A stretch of DNA of 64,000 nt from Roseovarius sp. MMSF_3359 (GTDB lineage: Bacteria; Pseudomonadota; Alphaproteobacteria; Rhodobacterales; Rhodobacteraceae): NCBI RefSeq assembly GCF_030733385.1, contig NZ_JASHJC010000010.1, positions 62,001 through 126,000 of the forward strand, given 5' to 3'. Position 1 is the first letter of the stretch; each line of letters starts with the position of its first letter. A model generated the notes under the pieces. The model searched no databases and had not been told where the DNA came from. It saw only the letters and a list, made by a program, of their open reading frames with translations. The position numbers and the translations under genes are program-made. Positions 10,201 through 17,662 of this stretch are shown here, piece by piece.

Positions 10201-10382
10201 ACCACTTGCGGCGCTTGCCCGGCATAGGGCGTTTTGACGATAACCTGCACATCGGACAGATCGGGGATGGCATCGACGGGCGTGGTGCGCGCCGCCCACA
10301 GGCCCGCAGCCCCCAGCATGAAGGCCAGAACGACAACGACAAAACGGTTGGCAATTGACCACCGGATAAGCGCGGCGATCAT
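7203..10382 (-). CDS. cusA: Copper/silver efflux RND transporter permease
   Basis: 1059 residues, the usual length of heavy-metal RND pumps. The N-terminus is the transmembrane segment typical of RND permeases, and the HME signature GAMVDAAIVMIE lies near residue 400. Methionines in FLYMPSLYPG, DPAPLTMIETT and NRIDMLATG correspond to the Cu(I)-binding methionines of CusA, which favours copper/silver over zinc/cobalt. It exports periplasmic or cytosolic Cu(I) through the envelope by proton antiport. It overlaps the end of cusB by 4 nt (ATGA), so the two are translationally coupled. No outer-membrane factor (cusC) gene is in the cluster, so an unlinked TolC-like protein must be used. Confidence 0.93.
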   Translation of the reverse strand: MIAALIRWSIANRFVVVVLAFMLGAAGLWAARTTPVDAIPDLSDVQVIVKTPYAGQAPQVVEDQVTYPIATAMLAVPGAVDVRGFSFFGDSYVYVVFEDGTDLYWARSRVLEYLAQVQSRLPAGVNPELGPDATGVGWIYQYALIDRTGGHDLSQLRAIQDWFLKFELQTINGVSEVATIGGMVKQYQIVVDPNKLRAFDIPLSKLLSAIEMANRETGGSVIEMAEAEYMVRATGYVDGLDDLAAIPLMVNERGAALTLGDVAEIRLGPEMRRGVGEFDGEGDAVGAVVIMRWGENALTTIQAVEKKLGELRGSLPEGVEIVTTYDRSGVIERAIENLQKKLTEEFIVVILVCGAFLLHLRSSLVIVLFLPLGVLAAFVVMRLQGVNANIMSLGGIAIAIGAMVDAAIVMIEALHRKIEDGEITRENRWKVVGDAAAEVGPALFFSLAIITVSFVPVFVLEAQEGRLFKPLAFTKTYAMAAAAILSVTLVPVLMGYFIRGRIIAERRNPLNVVCQWMYRPFLDAAVAWPWATTLLAGALVASMWYPAQRLGTEFMPALNEGDFLYMPSLYPGVSIGKAREVLQQTNRLISEVPEVESVHGKLGRADTATDPAPLTMIETTIQLKPREEWRPGVTMDDIRAELDQRVQVPGVTNVWIQPIKNRIDMLATGIKTPVGVKISGADLDVIEEIAIAVERAVTDIPGTTSAYAERPVGGRYIEIDIDRAAAARYALSIVDVQQVVQTAIGGQTIAESVEGLERFPINLRYPRDWRDSPDRMTNLPIVTPSGAHIPLSAVAEIKLVDGPGMIRSENARRTGFVFIDIAGRDLGGYVTEARAHVAKAVELPPGYALSWSGQYEYIERVQEKLSVVAPATLLIITLMLFLAFNRVTEVAIILLALPVALAGGVWLIWYLGFAISVAVLVGFIALAGVAVETAIVMLLYLNLAWEKRVKTAQEESRVLVREDIEEAVFEGALLRLRPKLMTVATIFAGLIPIMYGTGTGSEVMQRIAAPMIGGMATATILTLFVIPAVFVIWKRFSLRKTNRLMATAPPQEPILTPGE

Positions 10383-12571
10383 GATCCGCCCTCCGCCACG
10401 CCCCGCAGGGTAAGCGACATATCTGATCCTTGCGTGAGCAGAAGGCCTGTTTCCTCACCCAGCGGCAGCGAAGCTGGATCCAGAGCGTCGTCCAGAGGGA
10501 AATCCATGGTCATCCCCGGCATACCGATTTCGGCGATTGGCCCATGCGTGACATTTGCCACGCCTGCGTCCGTGTCGATGCTGTTGACGGTGCCCGTGAC
10601 TTTCATCGGCTTGGCCATGGTCTCAAAAGACGTCAAGATCATCGTCATCCCATCAGGGCGTGCAAAAGTCAGAGACAGGTCTTGATCCAGCGGCAGATTG
10701 GCCGGATCAACATCATCGGCCAGATCAAAGGCCATCATCATGCCCGGCATACCGATCTCGACAATCGGACCATGGGCGATCATCGCTTGGCGCGCCTCGG
10801 CATCGACGGACTGGATTACGCCATCCACCACTATGGGCGGCGCGATGGCCTTCCTCTCCATTTCAGGCACCGGCTCCTTTTCCATCATCGCGGGTGCGTC
10901 TTCGGCACGCACGCCGACGACGACGTAAAGCCCGTCCTCTCCCTGGGCCAGATCGAATTCCACATTGGTTTCCAGCGGAATGTCAGCCGTATCCAGACCG
11001 GCCACGTCCATGTCCATCTGCATGGCCGGCCAGCCAAGCGCCGGGATTGGGTCGTGGCTGATGCTGAGCTTTCCATCATGCGTGATGGCGTGGACCATTC
11101 CCATACCGGTGGCATCCACGCCGTCATCCCGACCCAGGGCACTGATCGCCAATAGGCCGTCGGCCCCCCGGAAAACCTTGAACTTCACGTCGTCGCCCTG
11201 GGACAGATCATCAAGATAGACGTCCGAGCGAATGGCAAATTCCGTCTCAAGCGCGGGCCAGTCCAACGCTGGGATCGCATCATGCCGGATCGTGGCACTT
11301 CGGCTTTCGGGATCAAAGGCCGTCAGAACACCTTTGGCATCCACCGGCTCTGCCTCTGTGGGGGCGAAGCGCAGCATCCCGGCGTTCAATGCACTCTCGC
11401 TGTCGATCAGGAACTGAGCCGAGGCGACCACCTCATCGCCCGGGGCAAGACCCTGTTCGATGACTGTGCGGCCTCCGGCGCCGAAACCATCGCGCAGACC
11501 TGTGGTGACAAGGCGCGGGCGGAACACCCCGTCGCCGGTCCTCAGGATCACGCGTTCAGCCCGACCAGTACGGATCACGGCCTCAGAGGGGACGGTCAGC
11601 GCCTCACGTGTCGCGCGCGGGAGAAGGTCGACATTGGCAAACATGTTGGGTTTGAGTATGCCCTCGGCATTGTCGAACCGCAGGCGCACCCGTAGCGTTC
11701 GCGTCATGGCGTCCAACTCCGGGAAGATATAGTCGATCTCTCCGGTGAATATTCGGCCCGGAATATGCTCGAACCTGGCTTCGGCCATCATATCTGCTGA
11801 AAGCCGCCCAATATCTCGCTCGAACACATCGACGAGCAGCCACACAGACGACAAGTCGCCCAGCGACATCGCTTGAGTGTTCGGGTGCAGATACATCCCG
11901 TCCGCAGCCGTCAAATCGATCACCACGCCATCCTGCGGGGCGTAGTACCTGATGCGCTTTTCTGGAATAGAGGCCTCTGCCATTTCGGCGATCTGACGAT
12001 CACTAACCCCAAAATTCTGCAGTTTGGACCGGGCGATGTTGATCTCATCTGCATCCTTGCGCTTGACCGCGCGGATGAGTTCGGAGCTGGCGACGGTAAT
12101 TTCCGGTGCGTAGAGGTCAAAGAGCAACTCACCTTGTGCAACCGGATCGCCCTCGGCGCGCACTTCTAGCCGTTCGATCCAGCCTTCTACGCGGGTATGG
12201 ATATGGCTGGTCGCGTGTTCGTCGTAGCCAACAAAACCCACCGTTTCGATCCGTTGCGCCACATCCTGCACGCGCGCCACGGCGGTGCGTACGCCAATGG
12301 TGTTCACCTCGGCCGCACTCAGGCTCACATCCTCCGGGTCGCCCGATGGTTCATCCCCTTCATAAACCGGCACCAAGTCCATCCCCATCGGAGATTTGCC
12401 GGGACCGTCCTTGCGGAAATTCGGGTCCATTGGAGCTACCCAATAGAGGATTTCTGGCCCAGCTCCGTCAGCGCTCATCGCCATGGCGCCGCGTTCCCGT
12501 TCGTACCAGACCCCGCCTGCGATGCCTGCACCAAGGGCTAAAATTGTCAGCGCAACATATCTTCCACGCAT
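10379..12571 (-). CDS. cusB: CusB-type RND adaptor with four C-terminal CusF-like modules
   Basis: 730 residues, far longer than a normal CusB. After an N-terminal membrane anchor there is a heavy-metal-binding segment (YWVAPMDP...GKSPMGMDLVPVYEG) and the barrel-sandwich/helical-hairpin adaptor (about 80-400). Then come four tandem CusF-like modules at about 414-480, 491-557, 584-650 and 660-725. Module 2 keeps His, Trp, Met, Met (HDPIPALGWPAMQM). Modules 3 and 4 replace Trp with Met (GMPGMMM, GMPGMTM). Module 1 keeps His and Trp but has Leu and Thr in place of the two Met. It links CusA to the outer-membrane channel and probably buffers or feeds Cu(I). The start at 12571 has a GGAC site upstream; 12616 is an alternative. 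Confidence 0.92.
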   Translation of the reverse strand: MRGRYVALTILALGAGIAGGVWYERERGAMAMSADGAGPEILYWVAPMDPNFRKDGPGKSPMGMDLVPVYEGDEPSGDPEDVSLSAAEVNTIGVRTAVARVQDVAQRIETVGFVGYDEHATSHIHTRVEGWIERLEVRAEGDPVAQGELLFDLYAPEITVASSELIRAVKRKDADEINIARSKLQNFGVSDRQIAEMAEASIPEKRIRYYAPQDGVVIDLTAADGMYLHPNTQAMSLGDLSSVWLLVDVFERDIGRLSADMMAEARFEHIPGRIFTGEIDYIFPELDAMTRTLRVRLRFDNAEGILKPNMFANVDLLPRATREALTVPSEAVIRTGRAERVILRTGDGVFRPRLVTTGLRDGFGAGGRTVIEQGLAPGDEVVASAQFLIDSESALNAGMLRFAPTEAEPVDAKGVLTAFDPESRSATIRHDAIPALDWPALETEFAIRSDVYLDDLSQGDDVKFKVFRGADGLLAISALGRDDGVDATGMGMVHAITHDGKLSISHDPIPALGWPAMQMDMDVAGLDTADIPLETNVEFDLAQGEDGLYVVVGVRAEDAPAMMEKEPVPEMERKAIAPPIVVDGVIQSVDAEARQAMIAHGPIVEIGMPGMMMAFDLADDVDPANLPLDQDLSLTFARPDGMTMILTSFETMAKPMKVTGTVNSIDTDAGVANVTHGPIAEIGMPGMTMDFPLDDALDPASLPLGEETGLLLTQGSDMSLTLRGVAEGGS

Positions 12572-12659
12572 GTTTTCGTCCTGTCTTTGACGCGCGGTCA
12601 TAGAGGGACCGCGCAAAGAAAGCCCGAGCGATCAGTCGCAGGGGCTGCTTGTCAGAAGA

Positions 12660-13025
12660 TCAGGTGTGTTTTGGAGGCTTCTTGGCGCTCTCAGGTTCTG
12701 CCTTGGTCAAATGCAGATCGACCGAAGGAGTATGTTGGCACGTGATGGCATCGGTCATTGCAGGAACGGATGGCGTTGCGATCCCGCCTATGTGACAGCA
12801 GGCGATCATTGGGCAACTTGCATGGCCGTCATGCGCCGTGCCGTGATCCGCAGAGGACATATCATGATCGGCATGATCCATATCGGCGTGACCCGAATGA
12901 TCCATCATCGGAGCATCCAGAGTCATCGCGGTATGAGCCTGTGCCATACCGAGGCCACTCAGTGAAATACCGAGAATAACAGCAAGCAGACTTGCCTGAA
13001 CGATGAGCCATCTCATAAGACGCAT
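12660..13025 (-). CDS. His/Met-rich exported metal-binding protein of the copper operon
   Basis: 121 residues: a signal peptide or membrane anchor (MRWLIVQASLLAVILGISLS), then a His/Met/Asp-rich region (MMDHSGHADMDHADHDMSS) and two cysteine clusters (CPMIACCH). It ends in KKPPKHT. Small proteins of this sort head copper operons and are thought to bind copper in the periplasm; I cannot assign a named family. It is the first gene of the leftward copper operon, 88 nt before cusB. The ATG at 13025 has a GAAGG site upstream; earlier residues from 13067 are unlikely to be translated. Confidence 0.75.
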   Translation of the reverse strand: MRLMRWLIVQASLLAVILGISLSGLGMAQAHTAMTLDAPMMDHSGHADMDHADHDMSSADHGTAHDGHASCPMIACCHIGGIATPSVPAMTDAITCQHTPSVDLHLTKAEPESAKKPPKHT

Positions 13026-13143
13026 GCCGCCTTCATAGCCAGAATCCGCGCTCTTACCAAGCGGCAACTCATCACCTGCGGCAAGATTTCCTACACATTG
13101 CTGTGAGTGCCAATGTTCGGATCACTGCACAAAAAAGTCAGGA

Positions 13144-13174
13144 TTGACATTCCCCTTGCTGGAACGTTTAGCGT
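13144..13174 (+). promoter_or_regulatory. CueR/MerR-type copper promoter upstream of copC
   Basis: The -35 box TTGACA (13144-13149) and -10 box TAGCGT (13169-13174) are 19 bp apart, the stretched spacing used by MerR-family activators. The spacer contains the dyad ACATTCC-N7-GGAACGT, close to known CueR operators. It points rightward to copCD, starting about 70 nt ahead of copC. No cueR gene is in the window. Confidence 0.75.
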
Positions 13175-13243
13175 AAATTTCCGAACGCGTATCTATCTCT
13201 CGCGCGTTTGCAAAAAACAAACAAAAATCCGTGAGGGCAGACC

Positions 13244-13585
13244 ATGAAATACCTGTTCGCATTCATCGTTATAATGCTCAATCCTTTAGGGGCCTTGGCG
13301 CACTCCGACATGCAGAAAACGACCCCGGAAAACGGTTCTGTTCTGAACCAAGTGCCTATTGAGATCGGACTGAACTTTACCGACAGGCTGCGCTTGACCG
13401 CCGTCAAAGCACGTCATTCCGATGGTGAAACACAAGCCATCGACCTTGGCGATCACAAAGGTTTTGAGGCGGAGTTCATGTTGCCCATGCAGCCAATGGG
13501 CACAGGTGTTTACGAGGTGGAATGGCGCGGGCTGGGAATGGACGGGCACGCCATGCAAGGCACATTCAGCTTCGAGGTCGAATAA
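13244..13585 (+). CDS. copC: Copper resistance protein CopC
   Basis: 113 residues. The signal peptide ends in GALA, leaving a mature N-terminal His (HSDMQKTTPENGSVL), the Cu(II) ligand of CopC proteins; the second His is in the conserved C-terminal GLGMDGHAMQGTFSF. The fold is the small CopC beta-sandwich, at normal length. It binds periplasmic Cu(II) and works with CopD. The gene is the first of a two-gene rightward operon under a CueR-type promoter and is divergent from the cus operon. Confidence 0.92.
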   Translation: MKYLFAFIVIMLNPLGALAHSDMQKTTPENGSVLNQVPIEIGLNFTDRLRLTAVKARHSDGETQAIDLGDHKGFEAEFMLPMQPMGTGVYEVEWRGLGMDGHAMQGTFSFEVE

Positions 13586-13588
13586 CCC

Positions 13589-14461
13589 GTGCCCGATATC
13601 TGGGCGCTCGCGGCAGTCGTCAGCAAGACCCTTTTGTATTTCGGGGTGTTGACCAGCAGCGGCCTGATACTAACCCGTTTCGTCTTTGCCTCCGAAGTCG
13701 CCGCTGTTTTGCCAGTCATGCGAAAATATGCGGTGCTTTGGACAGTGCTGGCTATCGCTGCAGCACTTGCCAGCTTTGCCCTGCGCGGTGCCGCTCTGAC
13801 CGGCGATGCGTCCGGCCTGACCGATCCCGAAATGCTGGGTTTGATGTGGCAAACGCCCGTCGGCACCGCCCTTCTTCTCAGGGTCATTGGGTTGAGCCTA
13901 ATGCTGACCGGGCTCCTGGTGGGTGGGCTTGGCTGGGCGGCGGCGGGATTGGGTGCGCTGACGGCACTTTGGTCCTTCATCACAATTGGACATCTTTCGG
14001 ACGATATTGGCCTCTGGGCAAAACTTGTGTTGCTGACACACCTATTGGCGGTAGCCTTCTGGATCGGCATTTTGCTTCCGTTGAACCGATTGACCAGAAC
14101 CACCGGCGACACGGTGTTGGCAGCCCGGCTCGGTCACCGCTTCGGACAAATTGCAACCGTAATCATCTCAGGTCTGATCGCGGCAGGCCTCGTTCTGGGC
14201 TGGTTGCTGATCGGTTCCTGGACGCATCTGTTCACCACAGCCTATGGCCTCAATATCATCGCGAAACTATGCCTGGTCGCAGGGCTATTGGGACTGGGGG
14301 CGTTGAACAAACTGCGCGTTGTTCCCGAATTGACTTCCGGAAACGCTCAGGCTGCGATTCATCTCTCAAAAACCGTATCAATGGAATGGTTGGTGTTCGT
14401 AGCCGTATTGCTAGCGACTGCCTCTTTGACAACGCTATTTGCGCTGCCTGGAAAGCCGTGA
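13589..14461 (+). CDS. copD: Copper resistance protein CopD
   Basis: 290 residues, an integral membrane protein with about eight hydrophobic segments and conserved His in THLLAVAFWIGILLPLNRL, as in CopD/YcnJ proteins. It is thought to move copper across the inner membrane together with CopC. It begins with GTG at 13589, 3 nt after the copC stop, so it is co-transcribed and probably translationally coupled. It is the last copper gene of the island before the mobility module. Confidence 0.88.
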   Translation: MPDIWALAAVVSKTLLYFGVLTSSGLILTRFVFASEVAAVLPVMRKYAVLWTVLAIAAALASFALRGAALTGDASGLTDPEMLGLMWQTPVGTALLLRVIGLSLMLTGLLVGGLGWAAAGLGALTALWSFITIGHLSDDIGLWAKLVLLTHLLAVAFWIGILLPLNRLTRTTGDTVLAARLGHRFGQIATVIISGLIAAGLVLGWLLIGSWTHLFTTAYGLNIIAKLCLVAGLLGLGALNKLRVVPELTSGNAQAAIHLSKTVSMEWLVFVAVLLATASLTTLFALPGKP

Positions 14462-14485
14462 CAGCCTAACCAAAAACCACATTTT

Positions 14486-14526
14486 CAGACATTCGTGCCG
14501 ATCGCAGCATCTGCTAGACTGGGCTC
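14486..14526 (-). repeat. Dispersed intergenic repeat, copy 3 (inverted)
   Basis: The reverse complement reads GAGCCC...GATGCTGC...GCACGAATGTCTG. It is preceded on the plus strand by aaaaccacatttt, also seen before copy 4. Confidence 0.45.
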
Positions 14527-14623
14527 CAACCCGTAATTCGACGCGTTAAAAATCAACGTCGGCAATGCTCTTAGAGACCCTCAGCTATAACGGATGTCGT
14601 CAGGAACTCGATCCGATCTGACA

Positions 14624-14650
14624 CATTGTGTGGTGTAATTTGTGGTATTC
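14624..14650 (-). repeat. Arm-type repeat, internal inverted copy
   Basis: The reverse complement has ATACCACA and ACACCACA 12 nt apart and ends CAATG. It matches the left-end copy at 20 of 27 positions. Confidence 0.5.
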
Positions 14651-14662
14651 AAAGCTATAGGT

Positions 14663-14694
14663 TATAATATATTATATAAATTCAATATATTATA
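14663..14694. repeat. AT-only palindrome
   Basis: TATAATATAT (14663-14672) and its exact complement (14685-14694) flank a 12-nt spacer, inside about 50 bp with almost no G or C. It could be a melting or protein-binding site. Confidence 0.5.
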
Positions 14695-14925
14695 TCTATA
14701 ATATTGCGGACACTATATCCGCCTACCAGCATTCCAACAGCATATTTCGGGTTAATGATCGTTCATCAAGCCACTGTCGACAACATTGCTATTTCTTCTA
14801 ACTGTTTGTGGGTTGCAAGGTTGCAGTAGTGGCTGACAATTATCGTTTTACTTGTCTGACCAAAGTATTGCTTTCACGAATTGAAGGCACAGAGATTCGG
14901 GCAGATAGGCCATGGGAATCTGAGA

Positions 14926-15957
14926 TTAACCTGCTCGGGTCCTGCCGAGCTTTCTAATCAGCTCCCTTTGCCGTTCCCTTGAGATAGGCAAGTACGATCC
15001 GACCGTGATGATTTCCCTAGAATGACCAACGTTCTGGCTGAACGCTTTGAACTCTTCACGGGTGGCGCAAATCTTGTCGACATAGAGCGACAGCGTCTTG
15101 CGGAAGCTGTGGGGTGTGAACTCGTGAAGTCCAGCAGTCTTGAACGCGGCTCGAATGATGGCGTTGATCTTTTGGCCGTTGCAGTAGGGTTCGCGAGATA
15201 AATCGGCGAAGTTGAAGCGTCCGTTTTTCAACGTCCGGTCTGGCTTGGGAAAGACCGCATCGCCCGGACCGAACAGTTTTTCCTCGCGCAGGTAAGTGAT
15301 CCAGGACGCGAACGTGTCGAGATACATCTCATCGACTGGAAGGAACCAGGTTTCGATGGTCTTCCCGTTCTTGGTATCAACCTCGCGTCCGTCCTGGAAG
15401 ATATAACCTTCCACGAGATCAACATGAGCGAGGCGCAGCGATGCTAAAGCACTGTCGCGCGCCGCGGTCAGCATCAACAAGGCAAAGATCGCCTTGTCAC
15501 GTCTCTGCCGTTCCGTGTCTTCGGGCATCAGGCGGAACGCATGTGCGCATTGCTCCATAGACGGATACGCAATTGGGCGCGCCGCATGCGCAGCGCGGGC
15601 GTCCTTTGCGTTGTTGTTGAAGTAGTCGACATCATCATACGAGATACGCGACTTGAAGCCCGGGCGGCCTGCCAGCCATTTGAAGAAGGCTTTGACAGTG
15701 CGAAGGCGCGCATCCCGCGTGGTCAGGCTGAGTGGATCGCCAGTGCGGTGGTTCCGACACTTTTCCAGGTGCGTCTTGTATTTCCGCCCCCAATCGCGGT
15801 GGAAGGATTTGAAGTGTTTTAGATTCAGCGCCATTTCAAAGTCGCGCAGGCTGGCAGCAACTTGGTCGAGTGTCTTTTCGTCCTTGCCGTCTGCCTCGCG
15901 GAGGTAGGTGAGGTATTGGCGTTTCAGACGTTCGTTTTCCGCGTTTACTTGGGCCAT
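14926..15957 (-). CDS. Tyrosine recombinase/integrase (island)
   Basis: 343 residues. The N-terminal SAM-like DNA-binding domain covers about 1-125 and the catalytic domain about 140-335. Catalytic motifs are Arg in TAARDSALASL, HSFRKT, GHSREIITVGSY with the Tyr nucleophile near the C-terminus. It is unrelated in sequence to the P4-like integrase 1.7 kb to the right. It would cut and rejoin DNA at a specific site; its own target is not known. It is the last gene of a leftward set and is followed by the AT-rich palindrome and an arm-type repeat. Confidence 0.85.
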   Translation of the reverse strand: MAQVNAENERLKRQYLTYLREADGKDEKTLDQVAASLRDFEMALNLKHFKSFHRDWGRKYKTHLEKCRNHRTGDPLSLTTRDARLRTVKAFFKWLAGRPGFKSRISYDDVDYFNNNAKDARAAHAARPIAYPSMEQCAHAFRLMPEDTERQRRDKAIFALLMLTAARDSALASLRLAHVDLVEGYIFQDGREVDTKNGKTIETWFLPVDEMYLDTFASWITYLREEKLFGPGDAVFPKPDRTLKNGRFNFADLSREPYCNGQKINAIIRAAFKTAGLHEFTPHSFRKTLSLYVDKICATREEFKAFSQNVGHSREIITVGSYLPISRERQRELIRKLGRTRAG

Positions 15958-16055
15958 GTGTCAGGTTCCCTCATGAAGTGATGGTTTAAGGCAGGGTTCA
16001 CAGGTTCGATTAGTCGTACCGACTGTGCCTTTTTTCAGACTGGGGGGATGGCGTG

Positions 16056-16424
16056 TCATGCAGCACTCACAAACCGCGTGCAGGGGCGCTCGCAGACGTT
16101 GCAGAAGGCCCTAAGCATTGGCCTGCCATCTGAGGTCGTCGTGCGTTCTGTCAGCCCGAGAGCGGGTGTGCGTGGGGCCTTGCAGCCCGTGCAGTAGAAC
16201 TCACCTGGTTTCAGGGGTTGTTTGCGGGCCGCTTCCCGTTCCTTCAGGAAGGCTTTGAGCTGCCAACCCAGTATCAGGTAGGGCCGCTGCTCGGTCAGTG
16301 CGGGCAAACCGTCCTTGATCCACTGCCTAACGGTTTGCGGTGATACACCAAGAAGCTCGGCCACTTCTTCAATCACGTAGCTTCGATGCGCCTTGATCCT
16401 GTTGATGTTGTAGAACCGACCCAT
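16056..16424 (-). CDS. Small HTH plus zinc-ribbon protein
   Basis: 122 residues. The N-terminal half has a helix-turn-helix (VIEEVAELLGVSPQTVRQWIK), like MerR/excisionase proteins. The C-terminal half has two CxxC pairs (CTGCKAP and CNVCERP), indicating a zinc ribbon. It overlaps the preceding small HTH gene by ATGA. It may be a recombination directionality factor or an island regulator; its role is inferred from context only. Confidence 0.7.
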   Translation of the reverse strand: MGRFYNINRIKAHRSYVIEEVAELLGVSPQTVRQWIKDGLPALTEQRPYLILGWQLKAFLKEREAARKQPLKPGEFYCTGCKAPRTPALGLTERTTTSDGRPMLRAFCNVCERPCTRFVSAA

Positions 16425-16636
16425 CAGCCCCGCGCCTCAGCAGTGGGGTCAACCCGGTTGCCGTCGGCCCAGGCGTTCAGATCCGCGCCGCGATAGATGA
16501 TCTTGCGCCCCAGCTTGTAGTAGGCGGGACCTATGCCCTTGTGACGCCACTGTGCCAGCTTCGCCCGGTCGCCGATCAAATTAAGTTCCGGATCACCCGG
16601 AAGGTAGTTTCGGTTCTGCTCGAATAAGGTCGCCAT
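16424..16636 (-). CDS. AlpA/excisionase-like small DNA-binding protein
   Basis: 70 residues with a single helix-turn-helix of the kind in AlpA and phage excisionases (LAQWRHKGIGPAYYKLGRKIIYR followed by LNAWA). Proteins like this accompany tyrosine integrases and control excision or integrase expression. Its stop overlaps the start of the next gene (ATGA), so the pair is co-translated and leads toward the 343-residue recombinase. Confidence 0.78.
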   Translation of the reverse strand: MATLFEQNRNYLPGDPELNLIGDRAKLAQWRHKGIGPAYYKLGRKIIYRGADLNAWADGNRVDPTAEARG

Positions 16637-16723
16637 GTTCCAATCCTTTGTTGTTGGACTGGAACTGTTGGAACACGTCTAATTGGATTAGAAAAAATAC
16701 AGTATCGCGATTGCAGTAAGGTC

Positions 16724-17557
16724 TTAGCTCTTAGTGCTTTCACCCAGTGAACCGAGTAATCCGCCTATTAGACCCATCGGACGATTGCTGGTGCGTCCAG
16801 ACTCCATCATCTGGGCAAGCGAGTTGACCAATGGCTTCAGATCATCGTCAGTGACTTGCGCAACGGCATATTCGCCATGAGTTCTTACACCGGCTTTGAT
16901 CTTCAGGAGCTTGAACGTTTTCTTGAGCGCTCGACTGTATGACGTTGAGGGATCACCCGTTATGGCCGCTGTGCCGTAACCAGGTCGTTGTCCTACTTCT
17001 TTTGCAAAGAGCTTCGCAAGCCTGATCGCAATTACGCGGGCGTAGTAGTCCGGCGCTCTATGGTTGATGTTCCAAAACTTTTCTTCTTGGTCAATTAATT
17101 CTTGTTGCCGCGCTTCCAACGCAGTCCAAAGCTCCAGCAAAACAAAGAGCGATGTGTTGTATCCGCCTGTTTCAGCAACGTTCTTGAGAGCAAGGCTTCT
17201 TGCATCCTCTATCTCTGAACGAGACGCCTGACTTCTTAGTTTCTGATCGATTACTGGTCGCAAGCGATCCACCAAGATACCTTGATCCGGTATGACCTTG
17301 TCCGGCGCCAACAAGTGAACCGTAGCGCGGAGGTTTTCGACGCACGCTTTGACTGCTTTTTGCTCGTATTGAAATTCGGCTTTGCTATCGTGCGCGTTTG
17401 GCTTGGTAATGTCGATTGGCGGAATTGGCGGTGCAAGAGCGTTCATGTTTGGTTGCCTAGGACTACGTTTTCCAAACGGCTCGAGCATTTCGTCAACGAT
17501 TGCATGTAGCTGCTCGCTGATCTCGTACTGAGTTAACTCATCGGATTTTGCTTGCAT
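16724..17557 (-). CDS. Hypothetical island protein
   Basis: 277 residues, not recognised. It is soluble and mainly helical with long charged stretches, and the C-terminal tail is Gly/Ser-rich (LIGGLLGSLGES). Codon use is less GC-rich than in core genes. It lies between the two recombinase genes, 105 nt after the P4-like integrase stop, and is likely island cargo or a mobility accessory. No defence, toxin or replication motif could be recognised. Confidence 0.65.
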   Translation of the reverse strand: MQAKSDELTQYEISEQLHAIVDEMLEPFGKRSPRQPNMNALAPPIPPIDITKPNAHDSKAEFQYEQKAVKACVENLRATVHLLAPDKVIPDQGILVDRLRPVIDQKLRSQASRSEIEDARSLALKNVAETGGYNTSLFVLLELWTALEARQQELIDQEEKFWNINHRAPDYYARVIAIRLAKLFAKEVGQRPGYGTAAITGDPSTSYSRALKKTFKLLKIKAGVRTHGEYAVAQVTDDDLKPLVNSLAQMMESGRTSNRPMGLIGGLLGSLGESTKS

Positions 17558-17662
17558 TAAGGTAAGATGGTGGCGACCTTACTGTATTACAAGATAGCGC
17601 AGTGGATTGCGTTCGATTTAGCTTGGTTGGCAAGAAGGTTGTCGCAAGCCTGCCTTTCTGTA

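Larger units (their letters stand above)
14462..14925. other. Gene-free stretch between copD and the first recombinase
   Basis: No gene seen. It contains an inverted copy of the dispersed intergenic repeat (14486-14526), an inverted third copy of the 27-bp arm-type repeat (14624-14650) and an almost pure AT tract with a perfect 10-bp palindrome (14663-14694). These make it a plausible internal element boundary. Confidence 0.6.

Noticed and set aside
14598-14620. Alternative attL resembling the tRNA T-arm
   Set aside because: Only about 13 of 17 positions match, against an exact 15-bp match at 2771; kept only as support for a possible internal boundary.
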